Counted from the first letter of the stretch, positions 33,703 through 42,341 are shown. The stretch is DNA of 64,000 nt from Diplocloster modestus (GCF_019042245.1 NZ_JAHQCX010000016.1:59373-123372), one strand, 5' to 3'. Numbers and translations are program-made. Notes: generated from the letters alone by a model not told the origin.

Positions 33703-35130
33703 ATGGACAGAATCTTATTAAAAAACGCGTCGGCAGTCGTGACCTGCGACCCGGCGGATCATGTGTACTATGACTGCGATATCCTGATCGAAGGGCCGAA
33801 GATCCTTTGCATAGGTAAAAATCTGGACGCAAAGAAACAGGATACCCCGGGGAATCGCAGTCGTGCCGCGGACACGCAGATTATAAATGCCAGGGGGAAA
33901 TTCGTATATCCCGGACTGATTAATACTCATCACCATTTTTTTCAGACTTTTGTCAGGAACCTGACGGCGATCGATTATCCCAACCTGATGGTGATGGACT
34001 GGATTGAAAAGATATATCAGATATTCCAGATCATAGATTCCGAAGTCATCTACTACTCCACCCTGACTGCCTTCGCGGATCTGATCAAGCACGGCTGTAC
34101 CTGCGCCTTTGACCACCAGTACTGTTACACGAAAAAGACGGGCAAAGAGCCGGTGGACAGGCAGATGGAAGCCGCCGAACTGCTGGGCATCCGCTATCAC
34201 GCCGGCAGGGGCGCCAACACCCTCTCCATGTCCGGAGGCAGCTCCATCCCCGATAACATGCTGGAAACCACAGAGGAATTCTTAGTGGACTGTGACCGGC
34301 TGATCGGCAAATATCACGATCCCCGTCCGTACTCCATGAGGCAGATCGTCATGGCCCCCTGCCAGCCTCTCAACTGCCGCCCGGAAACCTTCCGGGAAAC
34401 CGTCCGCATGGCCCGGGATAAGAAGGTGCGTATGCACACCCACCTGGGCGAGGGTGAAAATGAAGGGATGCTGGCCCGTTACGGCAAGCGGACCATGGAC
34501 TGGTGCCAGGAGCTGGGCTTCATCGGACCGGATGTGTGGTACGCCCATGACTGGGAAGTGCTGCCGGAAGAATACCAGGTGCTGGCCGGGACCGGTACGG
34601 GGATATCCCACTGCCCGGCGCCCGCTGTGTTGGGAGGATTCCCCATCCTGAACCTGAAGGAATTGGATCAGGCCGGGGTGCTGGTAAGCCTGGGCTGCGA
34701 CGGTTCGGCTACCAACGACAGCTCCAATCTGCTGGACTCCCTGCGCATGGCCTATCTGATGCAGGCCTATCATGCTAAGAAGCGAAATGGCTGTGTATCC
34801 GCTTATGATATGTTAAAAATAGCTACGGTGAACGGAGCAAAGACGCTGGGGCGCACCGATCTGGGAAGTTTGGAGCCGGAAAAGGGAGCGGATCTGTTTT
34901 TGGTTGACACGGAGAACCTGGAGCTTACAGGCGCCCTGCACGACCCGAAGAATCTCCTGGCCCGGGTGGGCCAGACCGGCTCTGTATGGATGACCATGAT
35001 AAATGGGAAAGTCGTCTATAAAGACGGGGTTCTAAGCGGCGTTGACGAGAAGCGCCTGGCCGCTGAAGGGGAGGCCGTCTGCAGCAGAGTCATCCGTTTT
35101 TCCAGCAGTGCCTTTCCACATTTTCAATAA
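33703..35130 (+). CDS. 8-oxoguanine deaminase-like amidohydrolase
   Basis: 475 residues of the amidohydrolase superfamily (cytosine deaminase/AtzB branch). Metal site HxH in NTHHHFFQT (about 74-82), third His in MHTHLGEGE, fourth in YAHDW, and the catalytic Asp in LGCDGSATNDSSN. The HTHLGEGE and DGSATNDSS patterns are those I associate with 8-oxoguanine deaminases (EC 3.5.4.32), though a related aminohydrolase is possible. ATG start with GGAGGA. It follows the GH3 gene by 27 bp in the same direction, an unexpected partner for a sugar operon. Confidence 0.8.
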   Translation: MDRILLKNASAVVTCDPADHVYYDCDILIEGPKILCIGKNLDAKKQDTPGNRSRAADTQIINARGKFVYPGLINTHHHFFQTFVRNLTAIDYPNLMVMDWIEKIYQIFQIIDSEVIYYSTLTAFADLIKHGCTCAFDHQYCYTKKTGKEPVDRQMEAAELLGIRYHAGRGANTLSMSGGSSIPDNMLETTEEFLVDCDRLIGKYHDPRPYSMRQIVMAPCQPLNCRPETFRETVRMARDKKVRMHTHLGEGENEGMLARYGKRTMDWCQELGFIGPDVWYAHDWEVLPEEYQVLAGTGTGISHCPAPAVLGGFPILNLKELDQAGVLVSLGCDGSATNDSSNLLDSLRMAYLMQAYHAKKRNGCVSAYDMLKIATVNGAKTLGRTDLGSLEPEKGADLFLVDTENLELTGALHDPKNLLARVGQTGSVWMTMINGKVVYKDGVLSGVDEKRLAAEGEAVCSRVIRFSSSAFPHFQ

Positions 35131-35266
35131 AATTATATTCAATAGCACGATCGTCTTTGCTGAACAAGTAAGGATCGGGAACCGGGAAGAGGTGAATCAG
35201 CTTTTTGCTTCTTCCTTTTTTCCGAATATGTAGCGATAGAAATTTACAGTATACAGTCCCCACTGA

Positions 35267-35295
35267 TTGTACAACGAACGTCTTACTGGTATAAT
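35267..35295 (+). promoter_or_regulatory. Promoter of the HD-domain gene
   Basis: TTGTAC (35267-35272), 17 bp, consensus TATAAT (35290-35295), about 40 bp before the chosen start. Confidence 0.75.
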
Positions 35296-35336
35296 TCAAG
35301 GAAAGGCAGAGCCAAAAAATGAAAAGGACAAAAAAC

Positions 35337-35909
35337 ATGGAAAACATAGAAAAGATCCTGCGATTTATAGAGGAAGCGGAAGGGCTGAAATCGGTTACCC
35401 GTTATGCCTGGACGAAGGATGGACGCCGGGAGAGCACTGCGGAACATAGCTGGCGTATGACTCTTTTTACCGCACTGGCTGCGGCAGAGGACCCTTCCAT
35501 CGACTGGAAAAAAGCCGTCTTGATGAGTCTGATTCACGATATGGGGGAATTATACGACGGAGATATCTCCGCCGCCACAAAACCGGATGAATCAGTAAAA
35601 TATACCCAGGAGCTTCGGGCGATCGAAAATTTGGCCTCTCTGCTGCCGGCGGATCAGGGAATGATGTTCCGGAACCTGTGGATGGAATATACAGACGGCA
35701 GTACGAAAGAAGCCCGACTGGTCAAAGCTCTTGATAAAGCCGAGACGATTCTGCAGCACAGCCAGGGACAGAATCCGGCTGACTTTGATTATGCATTTAA
35801 TCTGAAATACGGTAAGGAATATTTTGACAGTGGCTCGGGACTTACACGGCTTCGCGAACTATTGGATGAAAAAACGCAGAACCGTTCTGCAGAATTCTCA
35901 AAAGAATAA
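35337..35909 (+). CDS. HD-domain phosphohydrolase (YfbR/5'-deoxynucleotidase type)
   Basis: 190 residues. The metal-binding HD pattern is complete: AEHSWRM (His), LIHDMGELYDGD (His-Asp and downstream acidic residues) and KALDKAET (third Asp). Length and layout fit the HD_3/YfbR family, which hydrolyses 5'-deoxynucleoside monophosphates; the substrate here is not proven. ATG 35337 is preferred (AAAAGGAC eight bases before) over ATG 35319, which is also possible. Convergent with the 151-residue gene. Confidence 0.85.
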   Translation: MENIEKILRFIEEAEGLKSVTRYAWTKDGRRESTAEHSWRMTLFTALAAAEDPSIDWKKAVLMSLIHDMGELYDGDISAATKPDESVKYTQELRAIENLASLLPADQGMMFRNLWMEYTDGSTKEARLVKALDKAETILQHSQGQNPADFDYAFNLKYGKEYFDSGSGLTRLRELLDEKTQNRSAEFSKE

Positions 35910-35946
35910 ATACTGCAACCTTTCCATAGAGCTCCCTACTTCTACT

Positions 35947-36402
35947 TTAATATTTTTCTAAATATTGATGCAGTAATCTCATGAGTTCCATTCCGCTGCG
36001 GAAATAGACTTTACGCCCCTTTACCCGTATCTCCCCCTGCATACTGGCATGCTGACGGTAATATACCCTTATTTCAACCCCTGTTTTCGTCGCATTATAT
36101 TTCCCATCCCCTTCTGAATTCAGATCTTTTTGCGGGGTCCAGGCAGACAAATCCAGGAAGTACGGGCTGCTGTTTTTTAAATGCCTGTGGTCGACACTGG
36201 ACTGGGGATAATTCACGGAATCCATAACGTCATCCATAATCAGCAGCAGTTGATCCAGTCCACAAAAATCAAATTCCTGTTTGTAATACCAGCTATAGAG
36301 CTTACCGCTGGCGACCTTGTCCTGGTATGATTGAAACTGCACATACATTGTGCGCGTACACTCCGGGACACATCTCTCATAATATGTAAGGGCTTCTTCC
36401 AT
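35947..36402 (-). CDS. Hypothetical protein, putative target of the invertible promoter
   Basis: 151 residues from ATG at 36400-36402 with a strong GGAGGTG site; no signal peptide or TM segment. The N-terminal half is helical with three Cys, including CVPEC (residues about 11-15); the C-terminal half is basic and ends GRKVYFRSGMELMRLLHQYLEKY. I do not recognise a family. The coding start is 57 bp from the left inverted repeat of the invertible segment. In the orientation shown no promoter points at it and a terminator blocks read-through from the recombinase gene. After inversion the segment's promoter would drive it with a leader of about 115 bases. Confidence 0.7.
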   Translation of the reverse strand: MEEALTYYERCVPECTRTMYVQFQSYQDKVASGKLYSWYYKQEFDFCGLDQLLLIMDDVMDSVNYPQSSVDHRHLKNSSPYFLDLSAWTPQKDLNSEGDGKYNATKTGVEIRVYYRQHASMQGEIRVKGRKVYFRSGMELMRLLHQYLEKY

Positions 36403-36459
36403 AATACACACCTCCATGAAATCTAAATAGGTTTCCAGTCACACTGGAGTTTCATAAAG

Positions 36460-36483
36460 AGACAGAAGATTTATTCTGTCTTG
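36460..36483 (+). repeat. Left inverted repeat of the invertible segment
   Basis: 24 bp, perfect reverse complement of 36717-36740. Internally it reads AGACAGAA-GATTTA-TTCTGTCT, that is two 8-bp arms around an asymmetric 6-bp core, the design of a tyrosine-recombinase crossover site. Confidence 0.88.
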
Positions 36484-36545
36484 TTTACAAAGAATACCGC
36501 AAATGAAACTCTGATTTTCTATTATTCCGTCTTCTTATTTCCGAC

Positions 36546-36600
36546 AAAAAGGTGCATAAAATAGACCGGAGGATGCCCGGTCTATTTCACGCACCTTTTT
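36546..36600. terminator. Bidirectional terminator inside the invertible segment
   Basis: AAAAAGGTGC (36546-36555) pairs with GCACCTTTTT (36591-36600). Inside, AAATAGACCGG pairs with CCGGTCTATTT around a 7-base loop. It is flanked by A-runs and T-runs on both sides, so it works in both directions. It lies between the left repeat and the promoter. Confidence 0.88.
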
Positions 36601-36645
36601 CTACTTTTTGTTCACTTTGCAGACATGTTATGCAACTAAAATTTG

Positions 36646-36674
36646 TTGTAAAAGATAAGAATTTATAGTAAAAT
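36646..36674 (+). promoter_or_regulatory. Promoter inside the invertible segment (currently pointing right)
   Basis: TTGTAA (36646-36651), 17 bp, TAAAAT (36669-36674), in AT-rich sequence. As drawn it fires rightward, antisense into the 3' end of the recombinase gene. Inverted, it would fire leftward into the 151-residue gene. Confidence 0.65.
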
Positions 36675-36716
36675 TAATAAGAATTATGTATTCGGCAATC
36701 TCGATCTGAAATTAGC

Positions 36717-36740
36717 CAAGACAGAATAAATCTTCTGTCT
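36717..36740 (-). repeat. Right inverted repeat of the invertible segment
   Basis: 24 bp, exact reverse complement of 36460-36483, with core TAAATC. It ends 11 bp before the stop codon of the tyrosine recombinase gene. Confidence 0.88.
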
Positions 36741-36751
36741 TGTTTACTTTT

Positions 36752-37594
36752 TCAACAAATCAAATGAAGCCTGTCTAACGCCTGCATATGCTCTTCACCG
36801 GAGGACAATAGATAGATACGGGTAGTTTCTACGCTGGAGTGTCCCATCAAATCTGCCAATTTAGCAATATCTTTTTGAGAATCATAAAAAATTCGTGCAA
36901 ATAAATGGCGTAAATTATGTGGAAAGACTTTCCCCGGATCCACTCCGGCTGCACAGCAAAGATGTTTCATCTGTGCCCATATCTCTTTGCGGTCCAACGG
37001 ACGTCCGTGTCTGGTCAGAAACAACTCTCCTGAGTCGATTTTTTGGTCCCTCGCATATTTTAGTAATTTATAACAGAGCTTTTCCGGGAGCAGGATGGTC
37101 CGTGTTTTTCCTTTTAATATAATCACGGCTTTTCTGCACCGGGCAGCTTCCACCGTAATATAGCGGACTTCGGAAGCCCGGATGCCGGTCGAAGCCAGGG
37201 TCTGCAGAAGAAGGGAAAGCCTGCTGTTCTGCTTGCGGTCAGCTGTAGAAACCAGCCGTTCATATTCACAGCGTGTCAGTTCTTTTTCTTTCGACGCAAA
37301 AGTCCGCCGCTGAAGCCGAAGAGGCTTCACAATACAATCTTCCCAGCTCATAAAACGGAAAAAACCATTGAGGGCAGCTAACGAAGTGTTGACACCGGCA
37401 GGCGCAAATTTACGTGTCAATTCATTTTTATAGTCAATCACGCCGTCTTTATCCAGCTGTTTTTTCTCTGGCAGCCAGTGATAGAATCTTGTCAGTGCCC
37501 GTTCATATTTTTCAATGGTCGCAGCACTGCGCTCCTGACAGTGTAAATCTTCCAGGTACCTTGTAAGATCCAGCAAATCCATACCATGCATCAT
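36752..37594 (-). CDS. Tyrosine recombinase, putative promoter invertase
   Basis: 280 residues. N-terminal SAM-like core-binding domain (about 5-90) and C-terminal catalytic domain. The full catalytic set is visible: Arg139 in TGIRASEV, Lys163 in LKGKTR, His226/Arg229 in HNLRH, His252 in MGHSS and the nucleophile Tyr261 in TTRIYL. XerC/D-like in size, but beside a 24-bp inverted-repeat pair rather than dif. ATG 37592-37594 with a perfect AAAGGAGGT site. Its 3' end abuts the right repeat, a standard layout for a dedicated invertase. Confidence 0.92.
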   Translation of the reverse strand: MMHGMDLLDLTRYLEDLHCQERSAATIEKYERALTRFYHWLPEKKQLDKDGVIDYKNELTRKFAPAGVNTSLAALNGFFRFMSWEDCIVKPLRLQRRTFASKEKELTRCEYERLVSTADRKQNSRLSLLLQTLASTGIRASEVRYITVEAARCRKAVIILKGKTRTILLPEKLCYKLLKYARDQKIDSGELFLTRHGRPLDRKEIWAQMKHLCCAAGVDPGKVFPHNLRHLFARIFYDSQKDIAKLADLMGHSSVETTRIYLLSSGEEHMQALDRLHLIC

Positions 37595-37828
37595 AATTCA
37601 TACCTCCTTTGTAATCATTAGCATGACCTTTTTGCAGTAGATCATACATAATCTTCATGTTATGCCCTGAGCCTTTTTTTATCATACCTCGATGCTTATC
37701 GCTCAAACACCATATCATTTTCAAAATTCATGATAAAAGAATTATAAACCATAAATTGACATGAACTTCAAAATGAATTAACATAAAATTAAACAAATTT
37801 TTACATAAGGAAAGGTCGGTTTTCGACA

Positions 37829-39685
37829 ATGGATATCGTATCAGTCATTACGTTGCTGGGAGGTCTCGCATTTTTTCTGTTTGGCATGTCCCTTCTGGGA
37901 GATTCTCTAAAAAAAGTAGCCGGTAGCCGGCTGGAGGTATTTCTTGGAAAACTGACCTCCACCCACATTCGGGGGATTCTGCTTGGGACCTTTGTGACGG
38001 CCGTAATTCAGAGTTCCTCCGCCACCACCGTTATGGTCGTGGGTTTTGTAAACTCCGGTGTTATGAAACTGTCCCAGGCGATCGGCATCATCATGGGCGC
38101 AAATATAGGGACCACGGCCACCGGCTGGATCTTAAGCCTGACCGAGCTGCAGGACGGCGGCACAGCGGCGCAGTTGTTTTCCGTGTCCACCATTTTTGCC
38201 CTTATCGCGCTGATCGGTATCATTCTCTACATGACAGCCCACAGTACGAAGAAGAAAAACGTGGGCGTTATCCTGCTGGCATTCTCCATATTAATGTACG
38301 GCATGCAGATTATGAGCAGCGCTGTGGAACCTCTGAAGGACAGCGCCGAATTCATACGTGTGCTGACCGTTTTCTCCAACCCCTTCATCGGAATTCTGGC
38401 CGGAACCCTGTTCACCGCCGTTATCCAGAGTTCTTCTGCTTCCGTAGGTATCCTTCAAGCCCTGGCCGTCACCGGCAGTATATCGTACGATATGGCGGTC
38501 CCGCTGATCCTGGGCATGAGTATCGGTGCCTGCGCACCGGTTTTGATATCCAGTATCGGCGCAAACAAAAACGGCCGGCGGGCCGCATTTATCTATTTAT
38601 ATTATAACCTATTCGGTTCTCTGGCCTTTATGGTGGTCTATTATGCCGGTACGCGGCTGCTTGGCCTATCCTTTACCTCCATGGCCGCCACCGCCGTAGG
38701 GATCGCCATCGTCAATACGGTCGCCAAACTGTTTGCGACCATTGTGCTGCTTCCCTTCATGGGCCAGCTGGAGAAGCTGGTTTATCTCACCTTCAAATCC
38801 TCACCCGAGGATGAGGAGTATGAAGAAAACCTCTTGGACGAACGCTTCCTGAATTATCCTCCCTTGGCCATTGAACAGTGTAATCACACCATCAATAAAA
38901 TGGCTTGGGCCGCTAAGAAAAATATACTGCAGGCAATTGACCTGCTGTCTGATTACCGTCCCGAATCCGCGGAAAAAATCGTTAACCGGGAAAACGTGGT
39001 GGACAAGTATGAGGACAAGCTGGGTACCTACCTGGTTAAGTTAAGCGGTAAGGAGCTGTCCCACAGTGAAGCCCGCCAGTCCTCCAAATGCCTCCACAGC
39101 ATCACCGATCTGGAGAGGATCTCCGATCATGCCGTGAATGTGATGGAACTGGCCGCAGAACTCCACGAAAAGAAACTGACATTTTCTGCGGCAGCGGACA
39201 CAGAACTGAGTATCTGTATCGCCGCCGTCAGGGAGATTCTGGATATCGCCTTTGGTGCTTTCACATCAGACGATTTGGACATGGCACACCGGGTGGAACC
39301 GCTGAAGCAGATCATCGGTGAAATGGCAGGCGCGATGAAATCAAGCCACATCGAACGCGTCCAGGCAGGCAAATGTACTTTGGAACTGGGATTCGTGTTC
39401 AACGATCTGCTCAATAATTTTGAGCGGGTGGCCGATCACTGTTCCAATGTAGCCCTGAGTGTCATCGAGATGAATGACCTCTCTTTTGAATCCCATGGCT
39501 ATTTCCGCTCCTTAAAATCCTCTCAGGCGGAGAACTACGCGGAGCTTGTGGAGGAGTACAAGAAGAAATACTACATCCGGCTGCCTTTTCAAGAGGAAAT
39601 ACCAGGTCCAGAGAAAGCGGTTAACGGTTCTGCCGGTTTTGACTCTGATTATGAAAAAACAGCATTACACGCTCCAGGTGCCTGA
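37829..39685 (+). CDS. Na/Pi cotransporter family protein with PhoU-like tail
   Basis: 618 residues. The membrane part (1-340) has the inverted repeat of the Na/Pi cotransporter family with the paired QSSSATT (about 61-67) and QSSSASV (about 198-204) motifs. The C-terminal cytoplasmic half (about 350-570) is PhoU-like, with CLHSITDLERISDHAVN and NNFERVADHCSNVA. Imports phosphate, or acts as a regulator of it, in Firmicutes. ATG start behind GGAAAGGTC. Monocistronic. Confidence 0.92.
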   Translation: MDIVSVITLLGGLAFFLFGMSLLGDSLKKVAGSRLEVFLGKLTSTHIRGILLGTFVTAVIQSSSATTVMVVGFVNSGVMKLSQAIGIIMGANIGTTATGWILSLTELQDGGTAAQLFSVSTIFALIALIGIILYMTAHSTKKKNVGVILLAFSILMYGMQIMSSAVEPLKDSAEFIRVLTVFSNPFIGILAGTLFTAVIQSSSASVGILQALAVTGSISYDMAVPLILGMSIGACAPVLISSIGANKNGRRAAFIYLYYNLFGSLAFMVVYYAGTRLLGLSFTSMAATAVGIAIVNTVAKLFATIVLLPFMGQLEKLVYLTFKSSPEDEEYEENLLDERFLNYPPLAIEQCNHTINKMAWAAKKNILQAIDLLSDYRPESAEKIVNRENVVDKYEDKLGTYLVKLSGKELSHSEARQSSKCLHSITDLERISDHAVNVMELAAELHEKKLTFSAAADTELSICIAAVREILDIAFGAFTSDDLDMAHRVEPLKQIIGEMAGAMKSSHIERVQAGKCTLELGFVFNDLLNNFERVADHCSNVALSVIEMNDLSFESHGYFRSLKSSQAENYAELVEEYKKKYYIRLPFQEEIPGPEKAVNGSAGFDSDYEKTALHAPGA

Positions 39686-39730
39686 CGTGTCCTTGATGCC
39701 ATCAGGCTGTTGCAGCAGCCGAACCAACAG

Positions 39731-40720
39731 TTACTGCCAGCAATAGTATCTCACAAACTCTCCTGACACATCCCGGACGATCCGCTGTGCATCCACCAGG
39801 TAATAGAGGTGGGCCAGCGTTTCCGCCATGGCGAACCAGCGCTGATTGTATGGGAACATCTCCCATGACAATCCCCGAAGGGACCAGTGTATCAGCCCTG
39901 CTGTCTCGTAGGCGGTAATGCCTGGGTGATCGATTACCGTCTGCTGGATCTCGTCCAGCCGGCACCTGTGGTGTTCCAGAAGCTGGTCGATTCTTTGATA
40001 GAAATCCTCACCGGCCTCTCTGTGAGCCGGAAAGGACGCGCGGACCGGTATTTTCCGAACCATTTTAAGGCTTTCCAGATAATCGGCGAGGGAATGGGGC
40101 ACGGAAGGCCAAATGCTGATATTCGGCGTTATGTCAAACAGGATATGGTCCCCGGTAAACAAGAGCTGCTGCTTTGGCAGGTAGAGAACGGTATGTCCGG
40201 GCGTATGGCCCGGAGTACAGATCGTCTGCACCTTCAGATCTCCCATCGGCAGATCATCCCCGTCTTCGATCACGTTTACAGGGAATCCGGGCCTGGGTAT
40301 TTCCAGCCTCCCTTTACTCTCCCCGATGTGACGCATCTGCAGCCCCCCTGGAAAACCCTCCTGCGTAAAAGTTACGTTCATTCCGCCTACAATATTCTCA
40401 GCGTTTATCTTCTTAGAATACTCATATTCTCTTTTTCCCATATAGACAGGAACACCGCGCTCCACAAAATCCCACACCAGCCCAATGTGGTCCGCATGGA
40501 AATGTGTCAAAAATAACGCCGTACTGGATAAATCCAGATTCAGTTCCGAAATCCCCGCCCACAGAGCCTCATGGCACTCCGGATTGTTAAATCCTGTATC
40601 TATCACCAGCGACCGCCCCGGGGTCTGCAGCACATAGATATTCAGATTTTTAAGGGGATTCCTCGGAAGTTCAATTCGAATTCTATAAATTTTCGGGTCT
40701 TTCCAAACAAGATCTACCAT
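39731..40720 (-). CDS. MBL-fold metallo-hydrolase
   Basis: 329 residues. Metal site LTHFHADHIG (HxHxDH), further His in CTPGHTPGHT, Asp in FTGDHILFD and a terminal-region His in FPAHREAGED, the glyoxalase-II-like metallo-beta-lactamase fold. A C-terminal helical extension of about 80 residues (DEIQQTVIDHPGITAYETAG) is seen in several Firmicutes members. ATG 40718-40720 with AAAGGAG replaces a longer frame. Substrate unknown. Convergent with the phosphate transporter. Confidence 0.85.
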   Translation of the reverse strand: MVDLVWKDPKIYRIRIELPRNPLKNLNIYVLQTPGRSLVIDTGFNNPECHEALWAGISELNLDLSSTALFLTHFHADHIGLVWDFVERGVPVYMGKREYEYSKKINAENIVGGMNVTFTQEGFPGGLQMRHIGESKGRLEIPRPGFPVNVIEDGDDLPMGDLKVQTICTPGHTPGHTVLYLPKQQLLFTGDHILFDITPNISIWPSVPHSLADYLESLKMVRKIPVRASFPAHREAGEDFYQRIDQLLEHHRCRLDEIQQTVIDHPGITAYETAGLIHWSLRGLSWEMFPYNQRWFAMAETLAHLYYLVDAQRIVRDVSGEFVRYYCWQ

Positions 40721-40820
40721 AGCAAGCGCTCCTTTTTTCCGGCTGTCCTGCCGTCTTTTTTCGCAACGCCCCATCACGGCACTGCTCTTCGAACCATATC
40801 CGGGCTTTTCTGATTTCATC

Positions 40821-41160
40821 AGTATTACCAGGTCTAATGTTATTATATACCAGATTGCCTCCTAAGCACAAAGCCTTTTATAAATAAGCAAAAAATCACT
40901 ATTAACAAGTCGGATTATGAAAGCTTTAAACTGAAACTCACTGACACTCAAGGAAACATTGGTACAGCCGCAAAATACCCGGTCTCTGGAAGAACCTTTC
41001 CGGCTCTTTAAAAACCTAACCTATGGTATTACTCCTGGACAATTCTATAAGTTAATTGAAAAAGAGGAAAAACTTTCAGAACGTTGATTGTATTAACAGA
41101 AATAGTATTACCTACAGACATAAGAAGAAAATATATCCATTAGATTAAAATAGTACAAAT
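40821..41160. other. Gene-poor AT-rich stretch with a short coding remnant
   Basis: No complete gene. On the plus strand about 40925-41087 a reading frame without start codon encodes EEPFRLFKNLTYGITPGQFYKLIEKEEKL and ends at TGA 41085-41087. It looks like the C-terminus of a lost protein whose family I cannot name. The rest of the interval shows nothing I can assign. Confidence 0.3.
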
Positions 41161-41164
41161 ATAA

Positions 41165-41197
41165 AAGCCCTTACAAACCTGTCGTTTGCAAGAGCTT
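41165..41197 (-). terminator. Terminator downstream of tRNA-Arg
   Basis: On the minus strand AAGCTCTTGCAAAC pairs with GTTTGTAAGGGCTT (two wobble positions) around a short loop, then TTTTAT. It begins just after the tRNA 3' end. Confidence 0.75.
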
Positions 41198-41201
41198 GAT
41201 A

Positions 41202-41275
41202 CGTGCGTGAGAGGGTTCGAACCCCCGACCTTCTGGTCCGTAGCCAGACGCTCTATCCAGCTGAGCTACACGCAC
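41202..41275 (-). tRNA. tRNA-Arg (anticodon ACG)
   Basis: Complete cloverleaf on the minus strand: acceptor GTGCGTG/CACGCAC, D-arm TAGCTCAGCTGGATAGAG, anticodon loop CTACGGA between TCTGG/CCAGA, T-arm GGGGGTTCGAACCC. CCA is not encoded. Confidence 0.95.
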
Positions 41276-41370
41276 ACGAATTTCCTTTAAATGAAAACCC
41301 GTAACAGTAGATATTATACAACATTCTCAAGTTTTGTCAATAGATAAAGAAATAATTTTCCATAATTCTT

Positions 41371-42246
41371 CTAAACTATTTTTTTAAATATTAAAAAGAT
41401 AACAGCTAAGATCAGCATACTCACCGGCTGATGCAGCAGATAGATTGGAAGGCTCTGCCTTCCAAACCAATCCGCCCCCGGTATATGTAAGCGGAACACT
41501 TCGTCATATTTCTTACTTTTTAGGGTTTCCCATAGAAAATATCCGGTACAGAATAAAAAAAACCAGGGAAATACCGGAAAATAATCGCTGGACGAAAAGC
41601 CTTCAAATGGGAATCCCAGAAAAGTAAAAATCTTTATCCTGTAAATCTGTTTTGGGATCTCCAGAATTCTCCACGCTCCCAGTCCCAGATAACCACTTTC
41701 GATCTGCCTGGTAAGCCAGAACAGCCCGAAGGACACCAGTATCCCCACATACGGGCTCATACGGCGCAGCAGACGCTTTACCGGGATCATCAGCCACACT
41801 GCACATCCCATAAAGTTCAGAATACCAAACCAGACCGTTTCCGTGGGAACAGCTACGGCCGTTACCAGTGTAATAAGGATACCGCAGCCGTTCAGCAACA
41901 ACCCTCTTTTCCAATTGCTCCGGCCGTACTGCCAGACCGCCCCGGCCACCAGGATGAATGTCCAGCAGATCTCCTGCTGCCATAGCCTGATATACCATTG
42001 TCCATACCAATGCCGGTTGTAACCATATATGATATAAATATCATACAGAAAATGAAAAATCACCATTTGTATCACAGCGATTCCCCGGATCCCGTCCAAC
42101 GTTTTATATCTGTTGTCCCTGCGGTTCCCACTGTCCCGGCGATTCCCACTGTCCCGGCGGTTTCTGCTGTCTCGGCAGTTTTTGTTGTCTTTCTTATATT
42201 TTATGACACGATTGCATCTGCCCTTAACGGCTGTATATTCCCTCAT
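41371..42246 (-). CDS. DUF1624-type membrane acyltransferase-like protein
   Basis: 291 residues with about seven to eight TM helices. KTLDGIRGIAVIQMVIFHFLYD near the first helix and FPWFFLFCTGYFLW plus QSLPIYLLHQPV near the end are the marks of the heparan-alpha-glucosaminide N-acetyltransferase-like (DUF1624) family. Its members may acylate surface sugars. The first 47 residues are hydrophilic and contain a tandem six-residue repeat (NRRDSG type), encoded by 18-bp DNA units at about 42110-42190. ATG start with GGAGG. Its 5' end faces the kinase operon. Confidence 0.8.
   Translation of the reverse strand: MREYTAVKGRCNRVIKYKKDNKNCRDSRNRRDSGNRRDSGNRRDNRYKTLDGIRGIAVIQMVIFHFLYDIYIIYGYNRHWYGQWYIRLWQQEICWTFILVAGAVWQYGRSNWKRGLLLNGCGILITLVTAVAVPTETVWFGILNFMGCAVWLMIPVKRLLRRMSPYVGILVSFGLFWLTRQIESGYLGLGAWRILEIPKQIYRIKIFTFLGFPFEGFSSSDYFPVFPWFFLFCTGYFLWETLKSKKYDEVFRLHIPGADWFGRQSLPIYLLHQPVSMLILAVIFLIFKKIV
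42110..42190. repeat. 18-bp tandem repeats inside the DUF1624 gene
   Basis: About four consecutive 18-bp units (CGGTTCCCACTGTCCCGG and diverging copies) encode repeated NRRDSG/NRRDN hexapeptides in the cytoplasmic N-terminus. The unit length preserves the frame, so slippage would change the linker length only. Confidence 0.7.
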
Positions 42247-42341
42247 TCCCTACCCCTCCTGCCACTGTCTTTGTCACTATACTAGCAGACAGGTTCTTTG
42301 GGGTAGCATACATGGAAAAACAAGTACTGTTAAGGGAAAAA

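Noticed and set aside
36460..36740. attL/attR of an excised or integrated element
   Set aside because: The two sites are inverted, not direct, and enclose only a promoter and terminator, so inversion is expected, not excision.
37512..37724. Small minus-strand frame overlapping the recombinase start
   Set aside because: Different frame from the recombinase, no ribosome site, and the recombinase has a perfect site of its own.
42110..42190. CRISPR-like array
   Set aside because: Repeats are contiguous without spacers and lie in a coding region; no cas genes are present.
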